A stretch of DNA of 64,000 nucleotides. It comes from Silene conica. Taxonomy: Eukaryota; Streptophyta; Magnoliopsida; Caryophyllales; Caryophyllaceae. The notes under the pieces were generated by a model, which was not told the origin of the DNA, did no database searches, and was given only the letters and a program-made list of their open reading frames with translations. The stretch's first letter is position 1; every line of letters starts with the position of its first letter. The DNA lies in assembly GCA_029255685.2 (NCBI GenBank), contig CM055312.2, positions 68,648,792-68,712,791 on the forward strand. The letters are read 5' to 3'. Positions 22,797 through 33,567 of this stretch are shown here, one piece after another. Both the position numbers and the translations under genes were made by a program.

Positions 22797-23447
22797 TAAG
22801 TTTAGAAAAATTTAACAAATATAATTCCAACCATCATTTTCTTCTCAAAATAATCTCAACTATCAATATTTTCGCAATAATTCCAAGTTTCATACCACCC
22901 TTCTCAAAATAGTTTAGTGTTAGTTTAGTGTGACTGACAAATCTTAAGAAAGCTTATGATTATTGCGGGAAAATTAATAGTTGTGATTATTTTGAGAAGA
23001 AGAGTGATAGTTGAGATTATTTTACGAAGGGTTGTATGAAAGTTGGGATTATTTTTTTTTTTTTTTTTTTTTTTGAATGATGTGGGAACCCGCAGCCGCT
23101 ACCTTTGGTGCGCACTGGGTAAACCCCCGAGCATACGTGATAGCCTGCAAACCACGTACGCTAGGGTAAACCCCCGAGCATACGTGATAGCCTGCAAACC
23201 ACGTACGCTAGGTTAACCACCCTTTTTACGGGGTGACAGACTCGAAGTCTAGAAGGCATAGCCTCAAGCTAATTTAGCTCCAAGATCGCTCTCGGTGAGG
23301 CTTGAACCTGAGACCCTTGGGAATGTGACCCAAGTTTTAACCACTAGACTCCACCCTTGCGGGCTAAAGTGATAGTTGAGATTATTTTGAGGAGAAAAGT
23401 GATAGTTGAAATTATATTTGTTAAATTTTCTTTAAGTTTATTGAAAA
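22797..23447. repeat. Foldback inverted repeat containing a SINE
   Basis: The left arm (about 22797-22916) and the right arm (about 23020-23447, with the SINE removed) are complementary over blocks such as TTAACAAATATAATT and CTCAAAATAATCTCAACTAT. The arm words GTGATAGTTGAGATTATTTT recur near 22935-23390. A central spacer separates the arms. Confidence 0.6.
23050..23364 (-). mobile_element. tRNA-derived SINE
   Basis: On the minus strand the 5' part holds a Pol III A box TAGTGGTTAAAA (23335-23346) and a B box GGTTCAAGCCT (23298-23308), about 27 bases apart, and the 3' end is a run of about 23 A residues (T run at 23052-23074). A 47-bp body segment is duplicated in tandem (23117-23163, 23164-23210). 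No clear target duplication. The element interrupts the right arm of the foldback repeat. Confidence 0.78.
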
Positions 23448-23922
23448 ACCGTCTCACTGAAAACCTGCTCGTTTATAAGAAAAACAATGTATCGTCCCTA
23501 TATATTTCTTTCAACTAATCAAAGATGTTTATTAATTTACCAAATAATATCTTAAAAAATGACCTTCGAATCCTAATTAAGTTACTCAGTTATATCAAAA
23601 GAAAAAAAAAATAGGTAACAATACAATTATATACACACACGAGCTAAGCCTACAATCAGCTTAAGTTAGATTTAGTTTAAGTTTAGATGCTTGATACTGA
23701 GTTCAATTATTCCAAACTCGAATAGCTTCAAGATAGACTTTAACTCGAGTTTGGTTTCATGGCTACAAATCGAGCAACGTTTCACATGGTTCATTGTCAC
23801 CTCTAAAAGCGATAGGTGCTAGAATAATACGAACGAACTTGACGGTTCAATTGCAATTCAAGTTTATTGATTACGCATTCATACGCTTATACGGTTTTAC
23901 GGTAAATCTTCCTGTGTTGTGA
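23448..23922. other. AT-rich spacer
   Basis: No gene recognised. Confidence 0.35.
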
Positions 23923-23930
23923 CTTGTGAC

Positions 23931-24578
23931 TAGGGATGGCAGTGGGTCGGGTACCCAACCCAGACCCTTAGGGTCGACCCTAATGGGTCGGGTATGGTCT
24001 GAATTTTTTAGACCCACTCGGGTATGGATCGGGTATGGGTCTTATATAAAAACTTCGGGTCGGGTCCGGCTCTTGGTCTTGGGACCCTACCCGACCCTTA
24101 GACCCTATATTTATAAAAAAAAAAAAAAAAGTAAAACAAAAAACAACATACGAACGTCAATAACCCAAATAATATACACAAACAGATGACTCTTATTAGT
24201 TATCATTAATATACTATACGCATATCCAAATAATCATTAAGAATAACGAGGAAATTGATGAAAATGATGAGTTTGGGTACCCTAAATGATATAATTTTGG
24301 GTCGGGTACGGGTAATGATCCAAATAACCAAGATTTTGTAATACGTTAATCAAAACTTTTTAATTAATTCGAACCTTGATACATTTTATTGAATGACTCG
24401 TTAAGAAAAATTGGACCCTAGGGTAGACCCTACCCAGACCCAGACCCATTAGGGTCGGGTATGGGTCCATTAATTTCACCCTTTAGGGTATGGGTCGGGT
24501 ATGGGTCTAAGATTTTTTACTGCGGGTCGGGTCGGGTCTTGCCGGACCCTACCCAGACCCTACCCATTGCCATCCCTA
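23931..24578. mobile_element. hAT-type MITE, copy 1
   Basis: The ends are TAGGGATGGCAGTGGGTCGG and CCCATTGCCATCCCTA, with a perfect 8-bp duplication CTTGTGAC (23923-23930, 24579-24586). The interior is dense in GGGTCGGGT and GACCCTA words. Eight-base duplication indicates hAT. Confidence 0.88.
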
Positions 24579-24793
24579 CTTGTGACTTGTATATCGGCCA
24601 CAAACTCACGACGAGTCAAATACTTTCTATGTTAGTGGATAAGACACAACAATTTGTTATTACCTAGATATTTTACTTTGGTATTGTCTCCCCTATATGG
24701 GTATTATTTGACCTGTCAATATGTTCGTCACAAATGACAATATGTGATGATTTTATATAAGGCTGGTCTAATATATGAGTTGTTTGTTCAGAC

Positions 24794-25267
24794 TAGGGTT
24801 AGCAATGGGTAGGGTCAGGGTAGGGTCCAGCAAGACCGACCCGACCCTGAGTCACATACCTTGGACCCATACCCGACCCAAACCCTAAAGGATATGAAAT
24901 TAATGGACTCGTACCTGATCCAGAGGGTCCGGGTCTGGATAAGATCTACCCTAGGGTCTACTTTTTTCTTTGACTAAACAATTTGGATATGCGTATAAAT
25001 ATTAGTGATAACTAATAAATGACGTCTGTATGTGTGTGTTATTTGGGTTATTGACGTTCGTATGTGTGTTTTTTTTTTCTTTCTTTTTTGTTTTTTAATA
25101 AATATAAGGGTCTAAGGGTCGGGTAGGGTCCCGACACCAAGACCCGAACCCGAAGTTTTTATATAAGACCCATACCCGAACAGGTCTAAAAAATCAGACT
25201 CATACCCGACCAGTTAGGATCAGACCCTAAGGGTCTGGGTCGGGGATCCGATCCACTGCCATCCCTA
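24794..25267. mobile_element. hAT-type MITE, copy 2, inverted
   Basis: Same family as the copy at 23931 but in opposite orientation: ends TAGGGTTAGCAATGGGTAGG and CCACTGCCATCCCTA. Flanking 8-mers GTTCAGAC (24786-24793) and GTTGGGAC (25268-25275) match at six of eight bases. Confidence 0.82.
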
Positions 25268-25275
25268 GTTGGGAC

Positions 25276-25689
25276 AAATGACAAGGGTTCAAGTCTAAAA
25301 GGGGTTCGTTCATCACCCATTAAGGTGAAATGTGGCTTTCGACAAATAAAATTTATTACATATAAATATGCATCTAACTAAATAATATCTGGTCTGAGTT
25401 TCTATTCTTTATATCCGTTTTTTACTATTTCTAAATTTTTTCGAAGTCATATTGGCCCATCCATGTATCCATTTACTTATATTTTAGTCGGTTAATTTGA
25501 ATTTAAATAAAATATTACCTATACTATTGAGATTTTGTGTGAATTGGGTTTATCGTAGCATAATTTGAAGAATTTCAATTGTTAATAAAAGGGTTGAATT
25601 CAAAATCATTTTTTATATAATTTTTTAGGGTTCCTCAAAAATCAACGTCATCTTTAAAATTGAAAAAAAAATTGTATTTTTCAAAGGTA
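25276..25689. other. AT-rich spacer
   Basis: No gene recognised. Confidence 0.35.
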
Positions 25690-25697
25690 TTTGACTT

Positions 25698-26480
25698 TTT
25701 TTTATGGTAAGAAAACTAGGTTAATTCTCTTAGATAGGACCAACTTATATATCTCATCCTTTCGAGTAGGTAAGGTAAGTTGAAGCCACCGGCTTTCAAC
25801 CCACCTCGAAAGAGTTGGACATGAATGTCCAACAGAAGCCATGAAGTCAGCAACCTTAGCTTGTTGGCTTCACGAAACCAATGTTTAATTATCACTTTAT
25901 CGAAAAGATGAAGATCTAGTTTCACATCCTTTATAATACTAGAGATTTCCTACGGAATCTGCCAAGTGCTACGAAGTGAGTTAATAACACATAAATATCA
26001 CCTTCCACAATTAACTTCGAGATTCCTAACTGTTTAGCGGCTCAGATACCTTCTTGTAGAGCGAGAGCTTCTACGACAAGAATATTATTAGAACCGCACT
26101 TTTTTGCTCCTAACAACACGACTTCACCATTATGATCTCTTATACAACATCCTAAAGCAGCTTTATTGCCATCTATTCTCGATCCGTCAAAATTTAGGTT
26201 TAGGAAACCATTTCTAGGTTTATCCCACCAGATTTCCTTCTTACTAGAAGTGTTTCTAGCTGACTTTTCTTTCTCAGGATTGTTGAGATCCTTATGTCTA
26301 GTTTCGTTCCAGGTCTTAGTGTTGTTATTACATAAAGTAATAAGTTTGCTCATATTGAAATTAACATTATTAAAAATTATGTCATTTCTTTAAAACCATG
26401 CATTCCACCAAATAAATATGATTTTAACGAAATCATCTTGTGAAATTAAGTTTTTGAGATGATTAAGCTTCATTAGAAAC
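25698..26480 (-). mobile_element. 5'-truncated LINE fragment, second copy
   Basis: Same family as the insert at 16763. Minus-strand coding includes FLNLNFDGSRIDGNKAALG, GCCIRDHNGEVV, GAKKCGSN and VVEALALQEGI, the RNase H domain at the end of plant LINE ORF2, and upstream IWWNAWF. Frames shift repeatedly. TTTGACTT (25690-25697 and 26481-26488) is a likely target duplication and the A tail lies at the left. This copy reaches further 5' than the first. Confidence 0.8.
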
Positions 26481-26503
26481 TTTGACTTGCAATATTATCA
26501 TAA

Positions 26504-26540
26504 CTAGTTTTGTATCCCGTGAAAATCACGGGATTTCTAT
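26504..26540 (-). mobile_element. Helitron 3' end
   Basis: On the minus strand ATCCCGTGATTTTCACGGGAT forms a hairpin, followed by ACAAAA and CTAG then T. This matches the 3' end at 20558. The element must extend to higher coordinates, but its 5' end was not found. Confidence 0.5.
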
Positions 26541-26603
26541 ACCTTTTTATGTTTATATTTTACTATTATGATTATTCTGCGTGATGTGTATAAAAAAACG
26601 TAG

Positions 26604-26690
26604 TTACTCATTCATGCACGGATTTTACTCATTCATGTATTTTTTTCATTATTTTTCTATAGCACGCCATTTGCCATGAGAAAAACTCTC
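26604..26690. repeat. Relative of the 5396 element end
   Basis: TTACTCATTCATGCACGGAT followed by TTTACTCATTCATGTA and a T run parallels the left end of the element at 5396-6177. Confidence 0.35.
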
Positions 26691-27458
26691 AAATTTTCTC
26701 TTTCACCACGAATTTTTTTTAATTCTTCATTAAAAAAATTATGTTTTTTTTTGTTATTGCAGTTTAATTTGATTATTCTCATATGACCTTTATAGTTGAA
26801 TGATCGTTATTGCTGGACATTTAAATAATATTTTTCCTAGTGTACAACTTTATTAAAATGATATTATGAAAATAGTCTTAACCTTAGTTAAATGATTATA
26901 TTTTTTAAGTATGAATATAATAATAATATTTAAGAATTAAAATATTCTAACTCAAATTCTCTTAAATAGAACATTAATAATCATGTAATGTTTAATCAAA
27001 TAAAACATAATTTAAATAAGGGTACAATAGATAAAAACAACATCGATAATCATGCGATATTCTCTCACTAAAAATTTAAAATTACAAATTAAACGATATG
27101 TTCCTCTTTGGTACTCAAAGTACAAGAAAAATATATTGTTTTAGTCGACTTCATAAAAAATATTATACTTAGTTATACTAAACACGCCATGGTCATACAA
27201 AAAGTTGTTAATATCAATTTCAACAAATTCATGACACATTATCAATTAATAAATACATTAAAAATTTCCCAAAACGTTATATCAATAATAAAATATGAGA
27301 CTATAAAACTAAGATTTCAATATATTCGATAATTAATGATATGAAGTGTCTTCATCAACATTCGACAATGCCAAAAACAAAGAATATGATACAAATGCTT
27401 GTTAGGTTCTTTTCTTTTCTTCTACTTCCATTTTACTTCTTCATTTCACCCTCAATTG
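26691..27458. other. AT-rich spacer
   Basis: No gene recognised. Confidence 0.35.
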
Positions 27459-27725
27459 CACTAGTAGAGAAATGTCATTTGACAACGGTCAAAAAACACA
27501 TATGGCAACGGTTCCACGACCGTTGTAAATCGGGGCGTTGTCATAAACAATCACCTACGGCAACGGTTATCAACCGTTGCCAATTGTAATTTTTGACAAC
27601 GGTTGCTATTAGTAACCGTTGCCAAAAGTAATTTTTGGCAACGGTTATTAACAGCAACCGTTGCCTTGTGTATATAAAAGGCAACGGTTCATTTTTAACA
27701 ACCGTTGTCGTTGCTCAATTAATAT
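27459..27725 (+). mobile_element. Left end of a CACTA element (CACTA-3)
   Basis: CACTAGTAGAGAAATGTCAT is a CACTA-type terminus. Behind it come subterminal repeats GGCAACGGTT and AACCGTTGCC in direct and inverted order up to about 27715. The matching right end is not in the window. The element may extend past 42.3 kb, with two retrotransposons nested in it; that extension is inference. Confidence 0.7.
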
Positions 27726-28687
27726 TTTTTTAAAAAAATATATTACAATAATATATTTTTGGGTACATGTAAAATTTTCGATTAAGATAATAATTAATTA
27801 ATTAATTACAATAATAATATATATACACTTCCGTTCTCAAACAATGTACATGAATCTATAGGAACTTTAAAATTATTGTCTCTCATAAATACACTGGAAC
27901 TCATTTCAGCATATTGTCTGTCATTTCAGCATATTGTCTCTCATAAATACACTGGTCATTTTCCGCGTCGCATGTACAATCAGGATTGCACTTCAGTGGA
28001 TGGTAGGTATCTGAAAGATCTGGCTGGAACGTTGGATCCCGTACAAGTATAAGCCAAAAAAAGGAAACGTAAGATAAAATAGAAACCAGAGTAGTGGAAG
28101 GCACTGCAATATCCATCATAAACGGGTCAAATTTTGCAGGCATATAGAAAGTATGCATAGAAATAGGAATGAGAAAGTTCATATTATTTATAACTCAATT
28201 TTCGTAGTTACACCCATGTTAAAATTGGATGCCTAATTGAAACAATACCTGCTTCAGAAGTTTGATGCAGCTCAATACACAAACATAATTCAGAATGATA
28301 CCATTTTCCCCTTAGTCATCTACTTCAACAAATTTATCGAAAGGCCAACAGTATAGATAAATTGGCCAGATTACTATTCAAATAACCTAGCTAACATCAG
28401 CTACGGATAAACCACTGTGAAGCCAAGCAGCAAATGTTTGCACTTCCTCCAGTACGTAGAATCAGTCATTTTACATAAGATACAAGAACAACATGGACAC
28501 GCTTCTTAAAATACTACCTCAGCCATGAGCTTCGACCAAAAAGGACTCCTTCCAAATACACATTATGCGTCTTATATGACACGTTACCAAACTTATTACT
28601 GAGATGAAATGTACACCTCAATATTTTTGTAGCTCATAATTCGAGACTCACCAAGTATTCAGTTGGTATAACTCAGGTTATGGAACA
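27726..28687. other. Probable captured gene sequence, unidentified
   Basis: Minus-strand coding-like patches include a Cys-rich CNPDCTCDAENDQC near 27950-28000 and LEEVQTFAAWLHSGL near 28400-28440. I do not recognise either. They continue on the far side of the Tekay-like insertion at 39592. Confidence 0.35.
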
Positions 28688-29418
28688 TAAATTGTAAAAC
28701 CCCTCGCGAAAGCGGAAATATAAAACACACAAAGTACTAAAAATGCAGCGGAATTAAAACTTTTTAACATAAACATCATGTGAGGTGAATTAAAACCGAA
28801 ACTGATATAAACAAAATAGATAAGTATAACCGTTCTAAGTACGAAAACCAAATATATACAAAGCCTGGGATGGAACATCCCTACAGGCACCAAAACATGA
28901 ACTGTATCAAAAACTAAGAGTCTAGCTAATCGATGAAGTATAAGTCAAAAGATGATAAGGATCATTACTCGCTAGCTCTCAAGTGAACCCCGTCCAACCT
29001 GCATGTACCTACATACATGAAAACATGTACGCCACAATCAGTGGGGAGTGACTAGAGTTCTCCTAGCCACCTTTTGTAACGACACGTAACAAGTAAAGCA
29101 AACAGAATACTCCAACATATAGAAACATGTGAAGTATAACAATATCTCAACAACTGATCATCAACTATCATGCAATCACTAATGCACGGCTCTCAACCAA
29201 CTTCATAAACCGTTTGGAAGGAGAGCCGGTTTCCCTACTGGTTACCCAGTCAGGGGGGGTCTTTCAGTCCAACTATTTATGAAACCGATCAAAGAGTCAT
29301 CCAATGCCTTGGATGAACAAACTATAACTCAAGTAATACAATCATCAACTTCATCATGCATATCTGACACTGTACCAATCTCAAGGAAAGCAGATATAAA
29401 ATATCAATAAACACTAGC

Positions 29419-29920
29419 AATGGGTCCAGAGGTGAACTTAATACATATCCCACTACCAAACAAATGCCGGGTCCAGAGGTGAACTTAACACATATCCCAA
29501 CATGCAATTCAAGTAAAGGGTCCAGAGGTGAACTTAACACATATCCCTAAACATACAATTCAAGTAAAGGTTCCAGAGGTTAACTTAACACATATCCCTA
29601 TACATCCACAAGCAAAGGGTCCAGATGTGAACTTAACACATATCCCAATGCTACAAACAAGTATTGGGTCCAGAGGTGAACTTAACACATATCTCAATAC
29701 ACCGCTATCGCACACCGGGTCCAGAGGTGAACTTAACACATATCCCGTGTACGACAACCAATCACGTGTCAGGTCCAGAGGTGAGCTTAACACATATCCT
29801 GACACGCCACAAGCAAAACACGTAATGGGTCCAGAGGTGAACTTAACACATATCCCATCACGCGACACACAAAACACGTAATGGGTCTAGAGGTGAACTT
29901 AACACATATCCCATCACGCG
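29419..29920. repeat. Ten-unit stem-flanked tandem array in LTR
   Basis: A nearly constant core starting GGGTCCAGAGGTGAACTTAA and ending CACATATCCC recurs ten times at about 50-bp period. Bases just outside the core differ between units, but in units 6 to 10 they pair with each other (e.g. CGTGTCAGG with CCTGACACG; GTATTGGG with CTCAATAC). The same ten units occur at 37455-37955 in the other LTR. Confidence 0.85.
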
Positions 29921-30204
29921 ACATACAACTCAACCATTAACATCCAAAGATAGAAACTAACCTATAGCTCTAACTTCTTAAACCACTAAACAATACTTAA
30001 TTGATCCCGAGAACTAAGACGAGGGAGAGTCGGTTTCCCTTTCGGTTACCCGACCGGGGGGTCTCTATCCTCACTCCATTCCCGAACCCAATATAGTGTC
30101 GCCCATCCTACGGGGACCTCAAACGCATATCAAAGATACAAGGAACGAGTTTCAATCAAAACCGATCGACCGTTTAAAAGTTACAAACGAATTACGAAAT
30201 ACAA

Positions 30205-30610
30205 ACAAGCAACAGGGGTCCCCAGCCGGTCGGTAGGCATGGAGCCGGCCTACCGGCTGGACACCCATCTCAGCTTTCCTCTTTTTAATACGCAAAAACC
30301 AAAAAGGGCCCCCAGCCGGTCGGCAGGCAGCCGGCCTACCGGCTGGGGAGCCAAATCCCCTTTATTCACAATTTACGCAGACTTACCAAAGAGGCTCCCA
30401 GCCGGTTGGCAGGCGGCCGGTCTACCGGCTGGGCACCTCAATTCCTACACTACAATATACGCAAGAATCCCACAAGAGGCTACCAGCTGGTCGGCAGGCA
30501 GCCGGCCTACCGGCTGGCAACCCAAGCCCCTTTATTTTTCAAACTTTCGTAAAACAACAAGATGCACTCCCAGCCGGTCGACCGGCTGCCGGTCGGTCGA
30601 CCGGCTCAGA
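30205..30610. repeat. GC-rich palindrome array in LTR
   Basis: Five imperfect palindromes of about 36 bp (CCAGCCGGTCGGC...ACCGGCTGG) recur about every 85 bp, the last containing GGTCGACCGG and GGTCGGTCGACCGG. Confidence 0.85.
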
Positions 30611-31554
30611 GAGCCTGAGCACGCATATCGCGTTTTCCAGCAACAACCAATTTCGACCAAAATGATTCTAAACCTTGATAAACACTAACAACATACAAAC
30701 CCCAGCATACATATACATCGAATACACTAATTATAATCACCAAATTCCACAAACAAGCCTCAATAAGATAATCACTTGTATCCGTCTTAAGCATAAATTT
30801 CTGAGAAGCTTAACAATAAACATATGTAACATCACCAAGGCATGTAATCATCAAGTAAGAACACTCCTAACATGTTACCAAGTCTAAACAACAATAAACA
30901 TATGAAATTTCAGAAACTTAAATCATCTTGAACATCAAAAGTGCTAATATTAACAATAAGGCGAGTTTCTCATTATCGTCACCTTAAATGCAATCCCGCT
31001 CAAAGCTCTCCTCCTCTATGATGAAGCTATCCACGTCCGGGTCTTCTAAGCCCTCACCTACATCACGAAAAACGTGTTTAACGGACTGAAATACGAATTC
31101 CACAAAATCAGCCTTATTTTCGAAGTGAAGGAATTGAAAAACAGAAGTGATAGATGGCTTGCAAATTTGATGATGATTCCGAAAATGTGATTGTTACCTT
31201 GATTCGGTGAACGGATGATGAAGAAAAATGGAAAAGAAGATGAATAATTATGGAGGTTTTGTGAAGGAAGAGTTTACAGTGTTTTGATTTGAAGAACACC
31301 AATATGTCGACACAATAAGGTTTTTGGGGTTTATGAGTTGTCCTTTCCGTTTAATTGAAAACGAGTTTGGATGAACGGGTTTTAAGTTGAGAATTCAAGT
31401 TGCCAAGTTTGTATTCGTCTTAAGGACTTAAGGTTCTTAAGACGGATCTTACTATTTATAAAAAATACTTACGATAAAGTATTAAAATATTATTTTATTA
31501 CTTAAAATAATTAAAACCCTTAAAATATGTTTTATAAAAATACGGGATGTTACA

Positions 31555-31570
31555 ATCACCCCAACTTCAA
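31555..31570 (-). other. Polypurine tract
   Basis: Minus-strand AAGTTGGGGTGAT directly precedes the 3' LTR, the usual plus-strand priming site. Confidence 0.75.
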
Positions 31571-31621
31571 AAAGTTTCGTCCTCGAAACTCGAACGAAGA
31601 TAAATTCTAACTAACTATACC

Positions 31622-33025
31622 TCAATCGAAAAGAGAAGGATGCGCATCACGCATCGATGCTTCGGTCTCCCACGTCTGCTCCTCAACATCACCGCAACGC
31701 CAAAGGATCTTCACTAAAGGCACCGCCTTGCTCCTAAGCTTCCTATCCTGTCGGTCTAGAATCTTCACGGGACGCTCCTCGAAAGCAAGACTCGGCTCTA
31801 AGATCTCTCTAGGAAGAACGTGACTCGGATCACTAACATACTTACGGAGCTGAGAAACATGAAAGACGCTATGAACCTTGCCCAAACTAGGAGGCAAGTC
31901 CAAACGGTAAGCAGCAGCACCAATCCTCTTCACGATCTCAAATGGCCCAATATACTTAGGACTCAACTTGCCCTTAACTCCAAACCTCTTAACGCCCTTC
32001 ATCGGTGAAACTCTCAAGAAGACTCTGTCACCCACCTCAAACTCGAGAGGTCTACGGCGAACATCAGCATAGGATTTCTGCTGATCCTGTGCGGCCTTCA
32101 TCCTACCCCTGATAAGCTGAACCTGATCAATCGTAACAGCTAACTGGTCCGGTCCTAGGTCGTGCACGTCACTCGCCTGATCCCAACAGATCGGACTACG
32201 ACACTTCCTACCATAGAGCGCCTCATACGGAGCCATACCAATAGATGAATGGTAACTGTTGTTGTAAGAAAACTCAACTAACGGTAGACACTGCTCCCAA
32301 GAACTCTGGAAACCAAGTGCACAAGCACGGAGCAAGTCCTCTAATGTCTGAATAGTCCTCTCGGACTGACCATCAGTCGCGGCATGAAATGCGGTACTCA
32401 TCAGCAAGCGGCTACGCATAGCCTCCTGTAAAGCCTTCCAAAATCTGGAACAGAAACGAGGATCACGATCAGAAACGATCTCTCTCGGGACACCATGGTA
32501 TCGGACTATCTCTGCAATATAAGCCCTGGCTAATCGGTCCATATCCCATGTCTCTCTGATAGGCACAAATCTGGCACACTTAGTTAGCCTATCAACCACA
32601 ACCCAAATCGCATCTTTGCCTCCCACTGTCTTAGGCAATGCCGTCACGAAGTCCATCGAAATACACTCCCACTTCCACTGAGGAACGTGGAGCGGCTGTA
32701 ACAAACCACCTGGCCTCCTGTGCTCTATCTTGACTTGTTGACAAGTCAAGCACCTACTCACGTAATCCAATATGTCTTTCTTCATCCCGGACCACCAAAA
32801 TATAAGTCTCAAATCCTTGTGCATCTTTTCTCCGCCCGGATGAACTGAATACGGTGTCAAGTGAGCCTCATCAAGAACCCTCTTCCTCAAATCTGGCACA
32901 TCTGGAACATACATCCTACCTCGGAATCTAAGGAAACCATCAGCATCAATCACTAAATCTGGTGCAACACCACTCGAAATCTTAGCCTCGAACCTCCGGA
33001 AAGCAGCATCTGTAGGCAAACTCTA
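31622..33025 (-). pseudogene. Tekay-like integrase with chromodomain-like C-terminus
   Basis: The zinc-binding part has HPGGEKMHKDL and CLTCQQVKIEH. The catalytic core has SMDFVTALPK and IVSDRDPRFCSRFW, with a following Glu region. Then come YNNSYHSSIGMAPYEALYGRKC and the GPFEIVKRIG linker. The end, RPVKILDRQDRKLRSKAV through WETEASMRD, has the layout of the chromodomain that steers chromoviruses to heterochromatin. The upstream limit is a TAG at 33023-33025 in the continuous frame. The family integrates cDNA; this copy is otherwise open to its stop at 31622. Confidence 0.88.
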
Positions 33026-33062
33026 GCGAATTTCCCAATACAATGTCGGCTCGGCAGTCATA

Positions 33063-33549
33063 TCAGAGCAACCCTGCGACCGTCTGGTGAGCGCCCGTGG
33101 TCTGGAGTACCCGGGGCACCAACCAAGCGGGGGAGGATTCCTGGTTTAGCTCGGCTGCGGTCGGATGCTGCCAGGCGCAACGAGGACGTTGCGTTCTTCA
33201 AGTGAGGGTGTGTAATACTCCATTGAACCGAATATGATATTCGGGTGGGGTAACCCCTTGAAGAGGTCCATTGATAGGCTTATATGACTAGTGCTTAAAG
33301 GGATTGAAAGTATTACTCATATCAACAAAGTGAACTTTTTTTTCTGGTTATCCATGCGAAAGAACTCTAAAGTTAAGCGTGCTTGGCTGGGAGTAGTCTT
33401 AGGATGGGTGACCTCCTGGGAAGGTTCCCGGGATGCGCATGAGTGAGGACAAAAAGTGCTGGAAACGACTCGTGTTGGTCTGTGGGGTTAGTACATAGCC
33501 TGACGAGCTACCGTGGCTAACATTTCCGGTCCTAGGTTTGGGCCGGGGT
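33063..33549 (+). mobile_element. Cassandra TRIM fragment inserted in gypsy pol
   Basis: The insert has a PBS remnant (TATCAGAGC overlapping the left flank), a short internal domain, a purine tract AGTGAGGGTG (33201-33210) and one LTR (from TGTAATACTCC at 33211) containing a 5S rRNA-like block. It lacks a 5' LTR and the last bases of the 3' LTR. A 10-bp repeat GGCAGTCATA (33053-33062, 33550-33559) flanks it, and the gypsy frame resumes exactly across it. A 10-bp duplication is not what LTR-element integration gives. Confidence 0.82.
33361..33425 (+). repeat. 5S rRNA-like Pol III promoter block in Cassandra LTR
   Basis: AGTTAAGCGTGCTTGG (A-box region) and AGGATGGGTGACCTCCTGGG (intermediate element and C box) match the 3' half of plant 5S rRNA. 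Cassandra LTRs are known to carry such a domain. It is not a 5S gene, because the 5' half is absent. Confidence 0.88.
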
Positions 33550-33567
33550 GGCAGTCATAGCAGACAA

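Larger units (their letters stand above)
28693..31554 (-). mobile_element. 3' LTR of the Tekay-like element
   Basis: Plus-strand reading starts TGTAAAACCCCTCGCG and ends GATGTTACA. A purine tract (minus AAGTTGGGGTGAT) lies just inside at about 31555-31570. It contains two structured repeat arrays annotated separately. Confidence 0.93.

Noticed and set aside
23298-23346. tRNA gene
   Set aside because: A and B boxes are present but the sequence continues into a SINE body with an A tail and cannot fold as a complete tRNA by eye.
27901-28182. Minus-strand frame with CNPDCTC as a named gene
   Set aside because: It looks like captured coding sequence but I cannot tie it to a family, so no identity is given.
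29528-29881. Open frame of 117 codons on the plus strand with repeated NLTHIP
   Set aside because: It is the translation of the tandem array and has no independent support; the opposite strand is open for the same reason.
29419-29920. CRISPR-like array (30-bp repeat, about 20-bp spacers)
   Set aside because: The setting is a plant LTR, the array is present in both LTRs of a gypsy element, spacers are flanking arms that pair with each other, and no cas genes exist.
33361-33425. 5S rRNA gene
   Set aside because: Only the 3' half of 5S is present, inside a Cassandra LTR with purine tract and PBS remnants.
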